Source: an uncultured Geobacter sp. (GTDB lineage Bacteria; Desulfobacterota; Desulfuromonadia; Geobacterales; Geobacteraceae). From it: a stretch of DNA of 64,000 bases. Of this stretch, positions 1 through 7,958 are shown one piece after another. The DNA lies in assembly GCA_903915655.1 (NCBI GenBank), contig CAIWTU010000077.1, positions 1 to 64,000 of the forward strand, read 5' to 3'. The notes under the pieces were generated by a model. That model saw only the letters and a program-made list of their open reading frames with translations, was not told the DNA's origin and made no database searches. Made by a program: the position numbers and the translations under genes. Position 1 is the first letter of the stretch. Each line of letters begins with the position of its first letter.

Positions 1-73
1 TCTCACCCAGAATTTCTTCGGGGGTTTTGTAATGTTTGAGTAGTTCGTCGATTACGTCGGTGTTAATGGTCAT
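1..73 (-). CDS. IS256-family (mutator) transposase, N-terminal 24 residues only
   Basis: The visible N-terminus (MTINTDVIDELLKHY, then KTPEEILGE) matches the usual opening of IS256-family transposases, whose first residues run M-T-I-x-x-x-V-I-D-E-L-L and then P-E-x-x-L-G-E. The gene continues off the left edge, so the DDE catalytic core is not visible. A terminal-repeat-like sequence lies just upstream of the start. Whether the element is intact cannot be judged. Family assignment rests on this short segment plus the repeat. Confidence 0.75.
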   Translation of the reverse strand, partial: MTINTDVIDELLKHYKTPEEILGE

Positions 74-109
74 GTAAACTCCTTAGGGTGACTTGGTGTA
101 CCCACTAAT

Positions 110-139
110 GGCCATTTACACAAACCTTTTTACACCCTC
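110..139 (-). repeat. Probable IS256-type terminal inverted repeat
   Basis: Read on the minus strand this segment is a G+A/T-rich sequence containing GGGTGTAAAAAGG and TTTGTGTAAA. The latter is typical of IS256-family ends. It lies about 40 bases upstream of the transposase start, where the element's end is expected. The other end and the target duplication are outside the window or not identifiable. Confidence 0.55.
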
Positions 140-227
140 TCCAGAAAAGATAACTTCTTCATGAGTCCTTGCATTGTTGTACGTCCTCCTTGTGGAATGT
201 TGTGGTTAAGGTGAACATGCCTGAATT

Positions 228-638
228 TCATTTCATAAAATAGCCTGACAAGGCATCTTTGATCTCATCCCTTACCCTGCGGAAAGCTTCCATGATTTCT
301 TCTTCAGTGCCGGATGCCTTTGCCGGGTCGGCAAAACCGATGTGCAGACGTTTGCCGCCGCCTGAATAAAGCGGACAGTTGTCCCTGGCATCTCCGCATA
401 GTGTAATAGTGTAATCAAACTGTTCCCCGACAAACTCGTCGACATTTTTCGACCGGTGGCCGGATATATCGATACCTATCTCCTGCAACAAAGCAATTGC
501 CCTTGGATTGACGAACGAGGCTTCGGTCCCTGCGGAAAAGGGTTCGATACGATCGCCAAAAAAATGGTTGGCTATTCCTTCCGCCATCTGGGAACGGCAC
601 GAATTTGCGGTGCAAAGGAACAGGACTTTTTCTCTCAT
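228..638 (-). CDS. arsC: Arsenate reductase, thioredoxin-coupled low-molecular-weight phosphatase type
   Basis: 136 residues with the LMW tyrosine-phosphatase P-loop CTANSCRSQMAEG at residues 9-21 (C-x5-R, nucleophile Cys9). A second redox pair sits in LCGDARDNCP near residues 80-87. This places it in the pI258 ArsC class, in which arsenate is reduced by a cascade of cysteines recycled by thioredoxin. Start: an ATG 24 bases upstream is also in frame, but the ATG used here has a GGGGG-type ribosome site about 7 bases before it. It lies downstream of a zinc-ribbon gene, probably under the ArsR encoded at 1022-1360. The IS256 element begins about 90 bases after its stop. The family is clear; the substrate (arsenate versus a protein phosphotyrosine) is inferred from the neighbours. 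Confidence 0.85.
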   Translation of the reverse strand: MREKVLFLCTANSCRSQMAEGIANHFFGDRIEPFSAGTEASFVNPRAIALLQEIGIDISGHRSKNVDEFVGEQFDYTITLCGDARDNCPLYSGGGKRLHIGFADPAKASGTEEEIMEAFRRVRDEIKDALSGYFMK

Positions 639-685
639 GCATATACCCCCGGAACTAATCATTGATCTACTCAGGCCAGCTATTC

Positions 686-922
686 TTACTTCCAGGCAAT
701 CTTTTCCCTGGATACAAGCCCATTACATTTATTGCAGAAAAACCCCTGACTACATTTGGAACAGTATTGGAGTTTTTCGCCGCAGTCGGGGCAGTAGGGC
801 TCCATATCAAATTCGTCGTACAGGGTATAGCTGTCACAGCTCTTACAGAAAAACTTGACTCCTTCCGAGGTAAGTTCCTTTGTCATTTCAGAACCGCATT
901 TACGGCACATTCTTCTTATCAT
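686..922 (-). CDS. Small zinc-ribbon protein of unknown function
   Basis: 78 residues with four CxxC knuckles (CRKC, CKSC, CPDC, CSKC) and a fifth, CNKC, near the C-terminus, consistent with two to three zinc ribbons. There is no catalytic domain and no signal peptide. Start: ATG with GGGAG six to seven bases upstream. It is placed between an ArsR gene and arsC, with an ArsR-like palindrome (987-1004) just upstream, suggesting co-expression with arsC. The role is not known; a metal-sensing or protein-binding role is only a guess. Confidence 0.7.
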   Translation of the reverse strand: MIRRMCRKCGSEMTKELTSEGVKFFCKSCDSYTLYDEFDMEPYCPDCGEKLQYCSKCSQGFFCNKCNGLVSREKIAWK

Positions 923-986
923 GATAGTCTCCCGTAGATATGAGCCCTGTTACCAGACACACATCATGAAAATCTTTCTCTCCTTC

Positions 987-1004
987 TATCCGCATGAGCG
1001 GATA
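987..1004. promoter_or_regulatory. Palindrome TATCCGC-ATGA-GCGGATA, candidate ArsR operator
   Basis: A perfect 7-bp inverted repeat with a 4-base spacer. It lies 65 bases upstream of the zinc-ribbon gene, immediately downstream of a -10-like TATAGAAT on the minus strand. The same half-site TATCCGC occurs twice in the 50-base gap upstream of the arsR gene at 1022-1360. Shared half-sites suggest that this ArsR binds both places. Confidence 0.5.
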
Positions 1005-1021
1005 ACATTCTATAAAAAAAT

Positions 1022-1360
1022 CTATGCACAACGGTTGTGCTGGCTGAAGCCGCAAAGTCGTTCGCGGTCAGCAACAGCCATCTCCAGACCGGATAGGTTT
1101 TCCCGAAGGGATTCAAGCAGACTCTTTTGCAGACTGTTTCCGCTATCGACAATCGAATAGTACATCCAGACCCCGCACCTGCGATCGTCCAGCCAACCGG
1201 CATTCTTCAGGTAGGCAAGATGGCGGGAGACAGTTGATTGAGGAAGTTGCAAGACCGCCATGATGTCACAGACGCAGAGCTCTTCGTACAGCAAAAGGGA
1301 GAGGATGCGCAGTCGGGTTTCATCGGAAAGAGCTTTGAATAATCGTGCTATAGTTTTCAT
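1022..1360 (-). CDS. arsR: ArsR-family metalloregulatory repressor (second copy)
   Basis: 112 residues forming a winged helix-turn-helix. LSDETRLRILSLLL opens helix 1, and ELCVCDI (residues 27-33) carries the Cys-x-Cys pair that binds As(III)/Sb(III) at the alpha-3 site in ArsR. LPQSTVSRHLAYLKNAG is the recognition helix region. Proteins of this family release DNA when metal binds. It sits 51 bases downstream of the ccdA-like gene and 100 bases upstream of the zinc-ribbon/arsC pair. The short gap in front of it holds its own operator-like repeats, so it may be both the last gene of the upstream operon and self-regulated. The tail (RLCGFSQHNRC) holds two further cysteines. Confidence 0.88.
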   Translation of the reverse strand: MKTIARLFKALSDETRLRILSLLLYEELCVCDIMAVLQLPQSTVSRHLAYLKNAGWLDDRRCGVWMYYSIVDSGNSLQKSLLESLRENLSGLEMAVADRERLCGFSQHNRCA

Positions 1361-1369
1361 ATGAATAAT

Positions 1370-1388
1370 ATATCCGCATATCCGCTTA
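1370..1388. promoter_or_regulatory. Tandem TATCCGC half-sites upstream of arsR
   Basis: TATCCGCATATCCGC is a direct repeat in the 51-base ccdA-arsR gap, and ATATCCGCATAT is also an imperfect palindrome (10 of 12). It overlaps a -10-like TATATT on the minus strand just before the arsR ATG, so a bound repressor would block transcription. The half-site is the same as in the perfect palindrome at 987-1004. Confidence 0.45.
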
Positions 1389-1411
1389 TAATCAAGCGAA
1401 ATTATGAAAAT

Positions 1412-2098
1412 TCAGAAAGCCTGCCAGAGCAGATACGCGCCCACGAGCAAAATGATAGTTCCGCCCCCCTTTTTCGTCCATGCGGAAAAGTTGGAAACAC
1501 CTTTAGTCTTGGCAAAGGCCTCGATAAATCCGGTAAAGGTTCCGGCGAGGAGCATGAGCAGGCAGTGGCCGAGTGCATAGGTGAAAAGGAGCGCCGTGCC
1601 GTAGATGACTTTCTGTTGACTCGCCACAAAGGTGAGGATGACCACGAGAACTGGCGTGGCACAAGGTGATGACACTACCCCGAAGAAGAGGCCGAGCAGA
1701 AACGAACCGACTATTCCACCCTGCCTAGGGCGAAAATCGCGCTTAATCGGGAGCCTTATTTCATATAGCCCTATCATCTGCCCCCCCATGACCAGCGCCA
1801 CTACTGCGGCCATAATATGCCAAGGGCCACCGAGGGTGCCGAACATGGTGCCAAGGAGTCCCGCAGCAGCTCCGAACGCAGTGAAGGTGAGCGAAAGCCC
1901 CAGAATAAAGGCAAGCGAGTAGAGGAAGGCTTTTTTTCGATCACCGTCACTGTATCCCCCCACGAAGCCAACTACCAGCGGGATGGTAGCCAGCACGCAT
2001 GGCGAGGCCGAAGAAAGAACCCCCGCAAGAAAGACAGCGCCAAAGGCAAGCAGGGGATAGAGTGTGATAACCTGCTCGATATTATCAAGAATATTCAT
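1412..2098 (-). CDS. CcdA/DsbD-type thiol-disulfide transmembrane protein
   Basis: 228 residues with about six hydrophobic helices. The two conserved cysteine signatures of the CcdA/DsbD-beta family are SASPCVLATIP near residue 30 and SSPCATPVL near residue 143. Such proteins carry electrons from cytoplasmic thioredoxin across the membrane to periplasmic thioredoxin-like partners. Its start overlaps the stop of the exported thioredoxin gene by 4 bases (ATGA), so the two are translationally coupled and probably partners. It is more like the short DsbD-beta family seen in metal-resistance clusters than the cytochrome c maturation CcdA, but the two cannot be separated here. Confidence 0.85.
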   Translation of the reverse strand: MNILDNIEQVITLYPLLAFGAVFLAGVLSSASPCVLATIPLVVGFVGGYSDGDRKKAFLYSLAFILGLSLTFTAFGAAAGLLGTMFGTLGGPWHIMAAVVALVMGGQMIGLYEIRLPIKRDFRPRQGGIVGSFLLGLFFGVVSSPCATPVLVVILTFVASQQKVIYGTALLFTYALGHCLLMLLAGTFTGFIEAFAKTKGVSNFSAWTKKGGGTIILLVGAYLLWQAF

Positions 2099-2484
2099 TT
2101 CAATCCGATGGCTTTCAGTTCTTTCAGGATATCAGATTTATCCATAAACCCCATGTGTCGCTTTACTTCCTTTCCCTTGGCATCGAAAAAAATCTGGGCC
2201 GGAATCATCTGGATACGATACTGCTGCGCAAGATCCCGGTCCTCACGGACATCGACAAAAAAGACATTCCACTTCCCCTTGAGCTCACGCTCTAGGTCGG
2301 CCAGAATCGGCGCCATCTTTTTGCAGGGGATACAGGATCGTGCGCCGAAATCGGCTACCGTCGGCCTGCCGGAGACGAGTGCCGCACGGATATCCGCATC
2401 CGTTGCCGAGGGTAGCTCGGCGCCACTGGAGAGGGCCGGCTGCATCAGGATCAATGATACAATTGAGATAAACAGTAACCTCAC
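2095..2484 (-). CDS. Exported thioredoxin-fold protein
   Basis: 129 residues. An N-terminal signal peptide (RLLFISIVSLILMQPALSSG) is followed by a thioredoxin domain whose active site is CIPC within ARSCIPCKKMAPI near residues 48-60. The cis-proline lies in MIPAQIFF. It most likely acts in the periplasm as the partner of the downstream CcdA-like protein, with which it overlaps by 4 bases. Sequence around the active site (CxPC, then KKMAPILADLE) resembles the thioredoxins found with DsbD-beta proteins. A dedicated substrate is unknown; location in the arsenic cluster suggests thiol supply for metalloid handling. Confidence 0.82.
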   Translation of the reverse strand: MRLLFISIVSLILMQPALSSGAELPSATDADIRAALVSGRPTVADFGARSCIPCKKMAPILADLERELKGKWNVFFVDVREDRDLAQQYRIQMIPAQIFFDAKGKEVKRHMGFMDKSDILKELKAIGLK

Positions 2485-2532
2485 AATATTCCTCCATTTC
2501 AGTATTCTCGCTCCCGGCGTGACCGGCGAAGA

Positions 2533-2760
2533 TTACAGCATTCCGATGATCTCTTCAGGGGAAAGGAGTTTCCCTGAGGTTTTCACCACGCCGTCCACCA
2601 CCAGGGCGGGGGTGGACATAACTCCATAGGAGACAATCTTCCGTATCTCTTCCACCTTTACGACCTCGGCTTCCTTGCCACTCTGCTTCACCGCATCCAG
2701 GGCGTTTTCATAAAGCTTCCTGCATTTGGCGCATCCGGTTCCCAAAATTTCGATCTTCAT
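2533..2760 (-). CDS. Small redox-active thioredoxin-like protein (MTH895/TM0996 family)
   Basis: 75 residues beginning MKIEILGTGCAKCRKL, with the CAKC active site at residues 10-13 and the cis-proline loop STPALVVDG. This is the short glutaredoxin-like fold commonly encoded next to DUF318/ArsP permeases. It has no signal peptide, so it acts in the cytoplasm. The start was chosen because of the AAGGGGAG ribosome site; a longer in-frame extension exists but overlaps the permease gene. It lies between the permease and exported thioredoxin genes, within one probable operon. It could reduce a cysteine relay in the permease, or supply electrons to arsenate reductase; neither is proven. Confidence 0.82.
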   Translation of the reverse strand: MKIEILGTGCAKCRKLYENALDAVKQSGKEAEVVKVEEIRKIVSYGVMSTPALVVDGVVKTSGKLLSPEEIIGML

Positions 2761-2788
2761 CATCTCCCCTTCTTTTTTCAGGTTTTTA

Positions 2789-3736
2789 TCACAGGATCGC
2801 ATTGAAAAGATATCCGACCATAATAATAGCTATGGCAACCGTGCCGAAAAAAACGGCCAGCAGGCGGTTCTTCATGACGTTTTTCAGTATCACTGCCTCA
2901 GGAAACGACAAGGCTGTAACTGCCATCATGAATGCAAGGACAGTCCCGACAGCCATGCCTTTCTCCATAAGTGCATGGACAATAGGAATGATGCCAGCGG
3001 CATTACTGTAGAGAGGAACACCGACAACTACTGCAAGAGGTACGGCAAAGGGATTGTCTTTACCTGCATATTTCGCCAGGAAATCTTCCGGGGCATAGCC
3101 GTGGATAAAAGCGCCAACACCGACCCCAATAAGGACATAAGGCCAGATCTTTTTCAAAAGCCCCAGCGTGTAATCCTTGGCATAATAAAGGGTTTCCCGA
3201 AAGCTCGGTTCTTTAACTTCACTCTTTCCAACCTGCATCTCCCATACGTAATCCTCCACATACTTTTCCATGCGGAGTCTGCCGATGATAATACCTGAAA
3301 TTATGGCAACAAGGAGCCCCGTGCCAACATAGATAAGGGCGATTTTCCAGCCGAAGAGGCCCCAAAGTAAAACCAGCGCCACCTCGTTAACCATGGGGGA
3401 TGAAATGAGAAAGGACAAGGTGACTCCGAGAGGTACACCTGATTCCAGGAATCCGATGAAGAGCGGGACGGCGGAGCAGGAGCAGAAAGGCGTTACTATT
3501 CCCAGCAGCGCAGCCATAACGTTGCCGACATATTCACGTTTATGGGAAAGGATCTTTCGGGTTTTCTCCGGCGGGAACCTGGAGCGTATGATGGCGACAA
3601 GATAGATAATGAGTGTAAGGAGCAGAAATATCTTGATTGTATCGTAAATGAAAAAATCGAGCGCTTCCCCGAGATGGCTCCCCGGTTTGAGGGAAAAAAG
3701 GTTAAAGACGATATAGTCTGCAAAATTCTTGAGCAT
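2789..3736 (-). CDS. ArsP/DUF318-type permease
   Basis: About 315 residues with eight or more hydrophobic helices. The family hallmarks are TPFCSCSAVPLFIGF near residue 82, LISSPMVNEVA in the first repeat, and GVPLYSNAAGIIPI in the second. Known ArsP members export trivalent organoarsenicals such as methylarsenite, using the cysteine cluster; other DUF318 members have unknown substrates. The start is the ATG preceded by GGAG six bases upstream; a TTG 12 bases earlier is less likely. It is the second gene after an ArsR gene and is followed by two thioredoxins, so thiol chemistry linked to transport is likely. Confidence 0.82.
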   Translation of the reverse strand: MLKNFADYIVFNLFSLKPGSHLGEALDFFIYDTIKIFLLLTLIIYLVAIIRSRFPPEKTRKILSHKREYVGNVMAALLGIVTPFCSCSAVPLFIGFLESGVPLGVTLSFLISSPMVNEVALVLLWGLFGWKIALIYVGTGLLVAIISGIIIGRLRMEKYVEDYVWEMQVGKSEVKEPSFRETLYYAKDYTLGLLKKIWPYVLIGVGVGAFIHGYAPEDFLAKYAGKDNPFAVPLAVVVGVPLYSNAAGIIPIVHALMEKGMAVGTVLAFMMAVTALSFPEAVILKNVMKNRLLAVFFGTVAIAIIMVGYLFNAIL

Positions 3737-3772
3737 GCAATACTCCAATCCAGGTACATTTCGGTAAATAAA

Positions 3773-4087
3773 CTACACAGCCTCCAGTAACAGCTGGCGG
3801 CCAATTATCTCATGTCTCACTATACGGCCCGCAAGTTCAGCCATTTCGAGCACTTCCTGATACTTGATGGAATAGAAAATCTTTACCCCCTCTTTGCGCC
3901 GGGCAAGGATGCCGCTTGCCAGCATCAGGTTCAGGTGGCGGGAAGTATTGGACTGTTCTTCGGCTATGGCCGGAAAAATCTCACAGACACACTTTTCTCC
4001 GTTGCGAAGGAAATCAATAATTTTCAGGCGGGTAGGCTGTGCAAGCGCCTTCAAAATATCGGCTTTATAAGTTGTTGTATCGTTCAT
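3773..4087 (-). CDS. arsR: ArsR-family metalloregulatory repressor (first copy)
   Basis: 104 residues. The winged-helix core is ALAQPTRLKIIDFLRNGE, EKCVCEIFPAI (Cys-x-Cys metal site near residues 33-35) and QSNTSRHLNLMLASGIL (recognition helix). It is the first gene of the minus-strand unit arsR-permease-thioredoxin-thioredoxin-ccdA and lies just downstream of an imperfect palindrome that can serve as its operator. It is only moderately similar to the ArsR at 1022-1360, so this is not a recent duplication. Confidence 0.88.
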   Translation of the reverse strand: MNDTTTYKADILKALAQPTRLKIIDFLRNGEKCVCEIFPAIAEEQSNTSRHLNLMLASGILARRKEGVKIFYSIKYQEVLEMAELAGRIVRHEIIGRQLLLEAV

Positions 4088-4106
4088 AGAGAGATCTCCT
4101 CAATAG

Positions 4107-4124
4107 TATGACTATATACTCATA
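4107..4124. promoter_or_regulatory. Imperfect palindrome upstream of arsR, candidate operator
   Basis: TATGACTATATACTCATA matches its own reverse complement at 16 of 18 positions. It lies 20 bases before the arsR start and overlaps AT-rich -10-like sequence. The position and symmetry fit an autoregulatory ArsR site. Its half-site differs from the TATCCGC sites of the second ArsR. Confidence 0.5.
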
Positions 4125-4203
4125 TAGTGCATGATACTTTTTTGCAACAAAATAAATCTCTTTTCTCTGTCGGGGAGCTGCTGTCAGATTATATTTTTTA
4201 CAC

Positions 4204-4240
4204 AAAAAAAGCCGCATCGTTTTAGCGACGCGGCTTTTTT
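4204..4240 (-). terminator. Intrinsic terminator after rpoD
   Basis: A GC-rich stem (GCCGC.TCG against CGA.GCGGC, loop TTTTAG) is flanked by A and T runs on both sides. On the minus strand it ends in TTTTTTT, 18 bases after the rpoD stop codon. The symmetric flanks would also allow it to work for plus-strand transcripts. Confidence 0.85.
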
Positions 4241-4258
4241 CCGTGATAAACCGGCGGA

Positions 4259-6016
4259 TTATTCAACAAAGCTCTTCAGTTTTTTACTGCGGCTCGGATG
4301 CCGCAACTTCCGTAAAGCCTTGGCCTCGATCTGGCGGATACGTTCCCTGGTAACTTCAAAGTTCTGGCCGACTTCTTCAAGGGTGTGATCGCTTCGCTCA
4401 CCGATTCCGAAACGCATTCTCAAGACCTTTTCTTCACGAGGGGTCAGGCTGGCAAGAACCCTTGCGGTCTGTTCGGAGAGGTTAGCCTTTATTACCGCCT
4501 CCAGAGGGGAAACTACACCCTTGTCTTCGATGAAATCGCCTAGGTGGGAATCTTCTTCCTCACCGATAGGGGTTTCAAGGGAGATCGGCTCCTTGGCGAT
4601 CTTGAGTACCTTTCTCACCTTGTCCAGAGGGAGATTCATTCGTTCGGCAATCTCCTCCGGTGAAGGTTCTCTTCCTATCTCCTGAACAAGCTGCCGACTG
4701 GTCCTGATAAGTTTGTTGATGGTCTCGATCATATGTACCGGGATGCGGATCGTTCTGGCCTGGTCCGCAATCGCCCGGGTAATGGCCTGGCGAATCCACC
4801 AAGTGGCATAGGTGGAAAATTTGTAACCACGCTGATACTCAAATTTATCTACAGCCTTCATAAGGCCGATATTCCCCTCTTGGATAAGGTCAAGGAACTG
4901 CAGACCACGGTTTGTATATTTTTTTGCTATCGACACAACCAGTCGCAGATTGGCTTCAACAAGTTCGGATTTCGCCTCTTTGGCTTTCCTCTCCCCCTCC
5001 ACTATCGCTCTTATTTCCGTGGAGAGCCCGCCTGCCTTGAAACCCGATTCATGTTCAATTTTTTCGAGCTTTTTCCTGGCAGTCCTCAACCTTTTCTCCA
5101 TTTTTTGAGCGTCTTCAAGAGAGACATCAAGCTTTTCCAGCACATTCTTTTCTTCTTCCGCACTTTCATGCATTCTGGCAAAGAGCGCCAACAAATCATC
5201 GAAGGGGAGTTTCGACTCGCTTATCAAGTCTGTCAACTCTCCCTTAACCTTGTTTACCTTTGCGGAAAGCTCCTTCAGCCGCTGGGCTATTCTCTCAATA
5301 TGGCGGTCTTTCACCTTCAGGGAGCGGAGAAGATCGCTCATTTTCGCCTTCAGCTCTTGTATCTCTTTCTGCAATTGCAGTCTCTTCTCGGGCAAAGCTT
5401 CCTCTTCGAACTCGGACTGCAAAGATTCCACTTGCACGTTGTAACTCCTTATTTCATCTATAACTGCAAGGAGCCGGTTTTTCTGGACATCTTCCTCACC
5501 CTCTTCGAGCTCTTCCTCTTCAACCTCTTTGCTTATTTCCGCGGCGGTAACCATTGATTTAGCAAGCATATCTCCAAGAGATATTACCTCTTTAACCGTT
5601 ATCGGGGTATTATATATAACCCTCGCCACATCACGGTCCCCTTCTTCAATTCGCTTGGCGATCTCCACCTCTCCTTCCCGCGTCAGAAGAGAGACTGAAC
5701 CCATTTCACGAAGATACATCCGTACTGGATCGGTAGTCCGCCCAAGCGCCCCGGGTTCAAATTCCACCTCTTCCTGCTCACCCTCGTGGTCTTCATCTTC
5801 TTCCAGGTCAAGCTTGACCTTCGGGATCTTGACTTTCTGTGCAGAATCGACAACCTCTATATCCATCTCTCCAAACATGCTCATGACATCGTCTATCTGT
5901 TCAGAAGAGACAATATCGGGAGGGAGAAGATCATTTACCTCATCATAGGTAAGAAAGCCTTTTTCTTTACCCATATCAATCAGCTGTTTAACTTCATCGA
6001 TGCTTTTTTTAGCCAT
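4259..6016 (-). CDS. rpoD: Primary sigma factor RpoD (sigma-70)
   Basis: 585 residues. Region 1.1 is N-terminal ([20 protein letters not shown]), followed by an acidic linker. Region 1.2 is [21 protein letters not shown], and a long non-conserved segment spans about residues 160-330. Region 2 contains [20 protein letters not shown] and [14 protein letters not shown]. Regions 3 and 4 end with [20 protein letters not shown]. All housekeeping sigma signatures are intact, and the length is usual for this phylum. It is the last gene of the rpsU-yqeY-cvpA-dnaG-rpoD block, an arrangement related to the macromolecular-synthesis operon of other bacteria, and an intrinsic terminator follows. The start ATG has a GAGGTG ribosome site. 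Confidence 0.97.
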   Translation of the reverse strand: MAKKSIDEVKQLIDMGKEKGFLTYDEVNDLLPPDIVSSEQIDDVMSMFGEMDIEVVDSAQKVKIPKVKLDLEEDEDHEGEQEEVEFEPGALGRTTDPVRMYLREMGSVSLLTREGEVEIAKRIEEGDRDVARVIYNTPITVKEVISLGDMLAKSMVTAAEISKEVEEEELEEGEEDVQKNRLLAVIDEIRSYNVQVESLQSEFEEEALPEKRLQLQKEIQELKAKMSDLLRSLKVKDRHIERIAQRLKELSAKVNKVKGELTDLISESKLPFDDLLALFARMHESAEEEKNVLEKLDVSLEDAQKMEKRLRTARKKLEKIEHESGFKAGGLSTEIRAIVEGERKAKEAKSELVEANLRLVVSIAKKYTNRGLQFLDLIQEGNIGLMKAVDKFEYQRGYKFSTYATWWIRQAITRAIADQARTIRIPVHMIETINKLIRTSRQLVQEIGREPSPEEIAERMNLPLDKVRKVLKIAKEPISLETPIGEEEDSHLGDFIEDKGVVSPLEAVIKANLSEQTARVLASLTPREEKVLRMRFGIGERSDHTLEEVGQNFEVTRERIRQIEAKALRKLRHPSRSKKLKSFVE

Positions 6017-6055
6017 TTAATTTCACCTCATTACATGACGCCCATATGCATTGAA

Positions 6056-7819
6056 CTAATTCAAGCGGGACTTACGATTTCTCAGGGATTCAATTTTTCT
6101 CAATAATTCCCGATAGGACTCGCTCCCAGGTTCCGCAACCGCCAACGCCCGGGCCAGATCTTTCATCCCTTTGAGAGCAATGCGCTCAAGGGCTTGACGA
6201 CACTGGTCGAAGGCCTTTCTCGCATCGATATCTTCTAGATGGCTATCATCCACGAACAGCGCAGCGAGACGGTCACGTTCCCCTACAGAACTAACTTTAT
6301 CGAGTATCCGCGGCCAGTCAATCAAATTACTTGTCGATATGTGGGAAAGGAGATCTTCCGCTACAGAGAGGCACCCCTCCCCAAAAAGATTTTCAACGCC
6401 GAATTCCCGGACCTTATCGGCTACTTCCGGGTATTTCCCCATCAGCAAAAGAAGCATTTCCTCCGGGCCGACTGCACTTTTTTTCGAATCTTTGACAGGC
6501 TTCAGCTCCGCCCGTGCAAATGGAACTCTTGTGCGACCAAGCCTTGCTTGCAGAAGCTTTTCCTCTACACCGAGAAAACGTGATATCTCCTTCACGTAAA
6601 GATCCTGCTCAAACAAATTGGCCATTTTCAAAAGCCTTGGCGCAAGCTCCTCCAGGACTTTCACTTTCCCCTCAACATTTCCGGTATCCGTCTGCTGGCA
6701 TAGATCGCGGAAAAAATAGTCGAAAAGAGGGATAGAGTTGCCGATTTTTTCGTCAAAAGCAGCAACTCCGCAAGTACGGACAAAACTGTCCGGGTCTTCT
6801 CCGGGAGGGAGCAGGACAACGCGTGCGGGAATTCCCTCCTCAAGAAAAATTTCCATGGCACGAAAGGTAGCTTTTTTGCCGGCATTGTCTGCGTCAAACA
6901 GGGTAAAGACCTTATCGGCATGACGCTTCAGAAGCCTTACTTGACTGGCAGTCACCGCTGTACCGCAGGTGGCGACCACGTTTTTTACTCCCGCCTGGTA
7001 AAGAGCAATGTGATCGAAATATCCTTCAACCAGAAAAACCGTACCCTTTTCGCGAATAGAGTGCTTGGCAAGGTCGAGACCGTAAAGCACCTCACTTTTA
7101 TGGTACAGGTCTGATTCGGGAGAGTTCAGATACTTGGGTAGTGAATCATCAATCACTCTACCGCCAAAACCTATGCAATGCCCCTGGGGATCGGTTATCG
7201 TAAAGAGCAGTCTGTTTCTGAAGCTATCGTAGAAACCGCCACTCTCTCTCCGCCGAAGAAGCCCCAGCTTTTCTGCCGCTTCCAGCGGAAGTCGCTTTTG
7301 TTCAAGATGGCTTGTCAGGGAGTCCCATCGATCCGGGGCAAATCCGAGACGACAAAAGCCGGCAACTTCAAGTCCGATGCTTCGACGCTCAAGATAAAGC
7401 CGCCCCGGTTCGCCTTCCTTCTGCTTCATCAGCACGGCGGCAAAATAGTGTGCGGCCGTTTCCAGTATCTCCTTCAAGGTCTCCCGTTCAGTTGCCCTCC
7501 GCTTTGCCTCGGCAGACGGGGGGAGCTCTTCGATAACCACGCCTACCCGTTTGGCCAGCAGCTTTACCGACTCGGGAAAAGTAAGGGCCTCCATTCTCAT
7601 AATGAAAGAAAACACATCGCCGCCGGCGCCGCAGCCAAAACAGTGGAAAATCTCCTTTACCGGGTTAACACTGAAAGAAGGGGTTTTTTCTCCGTGAAGC
7701 GGACAGAGTCCAAGATAGTTGGTTCCTGATTTTTTGAGACTGACATACTCTGAAACTACCTCCAGGATTGTTGCCCTCGCACGCACTTCCCGGACCTTCT
7801 CATCAGGAATCATTGTCAT
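6056..7819 (-). CDS. dnaG: DNA primase DnaG
   Basis: 587 residues. The CHC2 zinc finger is near residues 41-65 (CPLHGEKTPSF and HCFGCGAGGD). The catalytic core follows, with the TOPRIM motifs EGYFDHIAL and TLFDADNAGKKA between about residues 265 and 325. A C-terminal region is the probable DnaB-interacting domain. It makes the RNA primers for replication. It is 39 bases upstream of rpoD and probably co-transcribed with it. The start is ATG with AGGTG upstream; a second ATG two codons later is possible. Confidence 0.97.
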   Translation of the reverse strand: MTMIPDEKVREVRARATILEVVSEYVSLKKSGTNYLGLCPLHGEKTPSFSVNPVKEIFHCFGCGAGGDVFSFIMRMEALTFPESVKLLAKRVGVVIEELPPSAEAKRRATERETLKEILETAAHYFAAVLMKQKEGEPGRLYLERRSIGLEVAGFCRLGFAPDRWDSLTSHLEQKRLPLEAAEKLGLLRRRESGGFYDSFRNRLLFTITDPQGHCIGFGGRVIDDSLPKYLNSPESDLYHKSEVLYGLDLAKHSIREKGTVFLVEGYFDHIALYQAGVKNVVATCGTAVTASQVRLLKRHADKVFTLFDADNAGKKATFRAMEIFLEEGIPARVVLLPPGEDPDSFVRTCGVAAFDEKIGNSIPLFDYFFRDLCQQTDTGNVEGKVKVLEELAPRLLKMANLFEQDLYVKEISRFLGVEEKLLQARLGRTRVPFARAELKPVKDSKKSAVGPEEMLLLLMGKYPEVADKVREFGVENLFGEGCLSVAEDLLSHISTSNLIDWPRILDKVSSVGERDRLAALFVDDSHLEDIDARKAFDQCRQALERIALKGMKDLARALAVAEPGSESYRELLRKIESLRNRKSRLN

Positions 7820-7958
7820 GCTGCACCTGTTAGTAAGTCAGCAGTTCTGTTCCGAGTTTTTTGGGTAGAAAATAACTTTGTTAACGCACCTATCCCGTTT
7901 CTCGGGGTCAGACTCAAGGGTTGAACCGGCAACAATATCAGAGCTCGCAGAAAAAATT

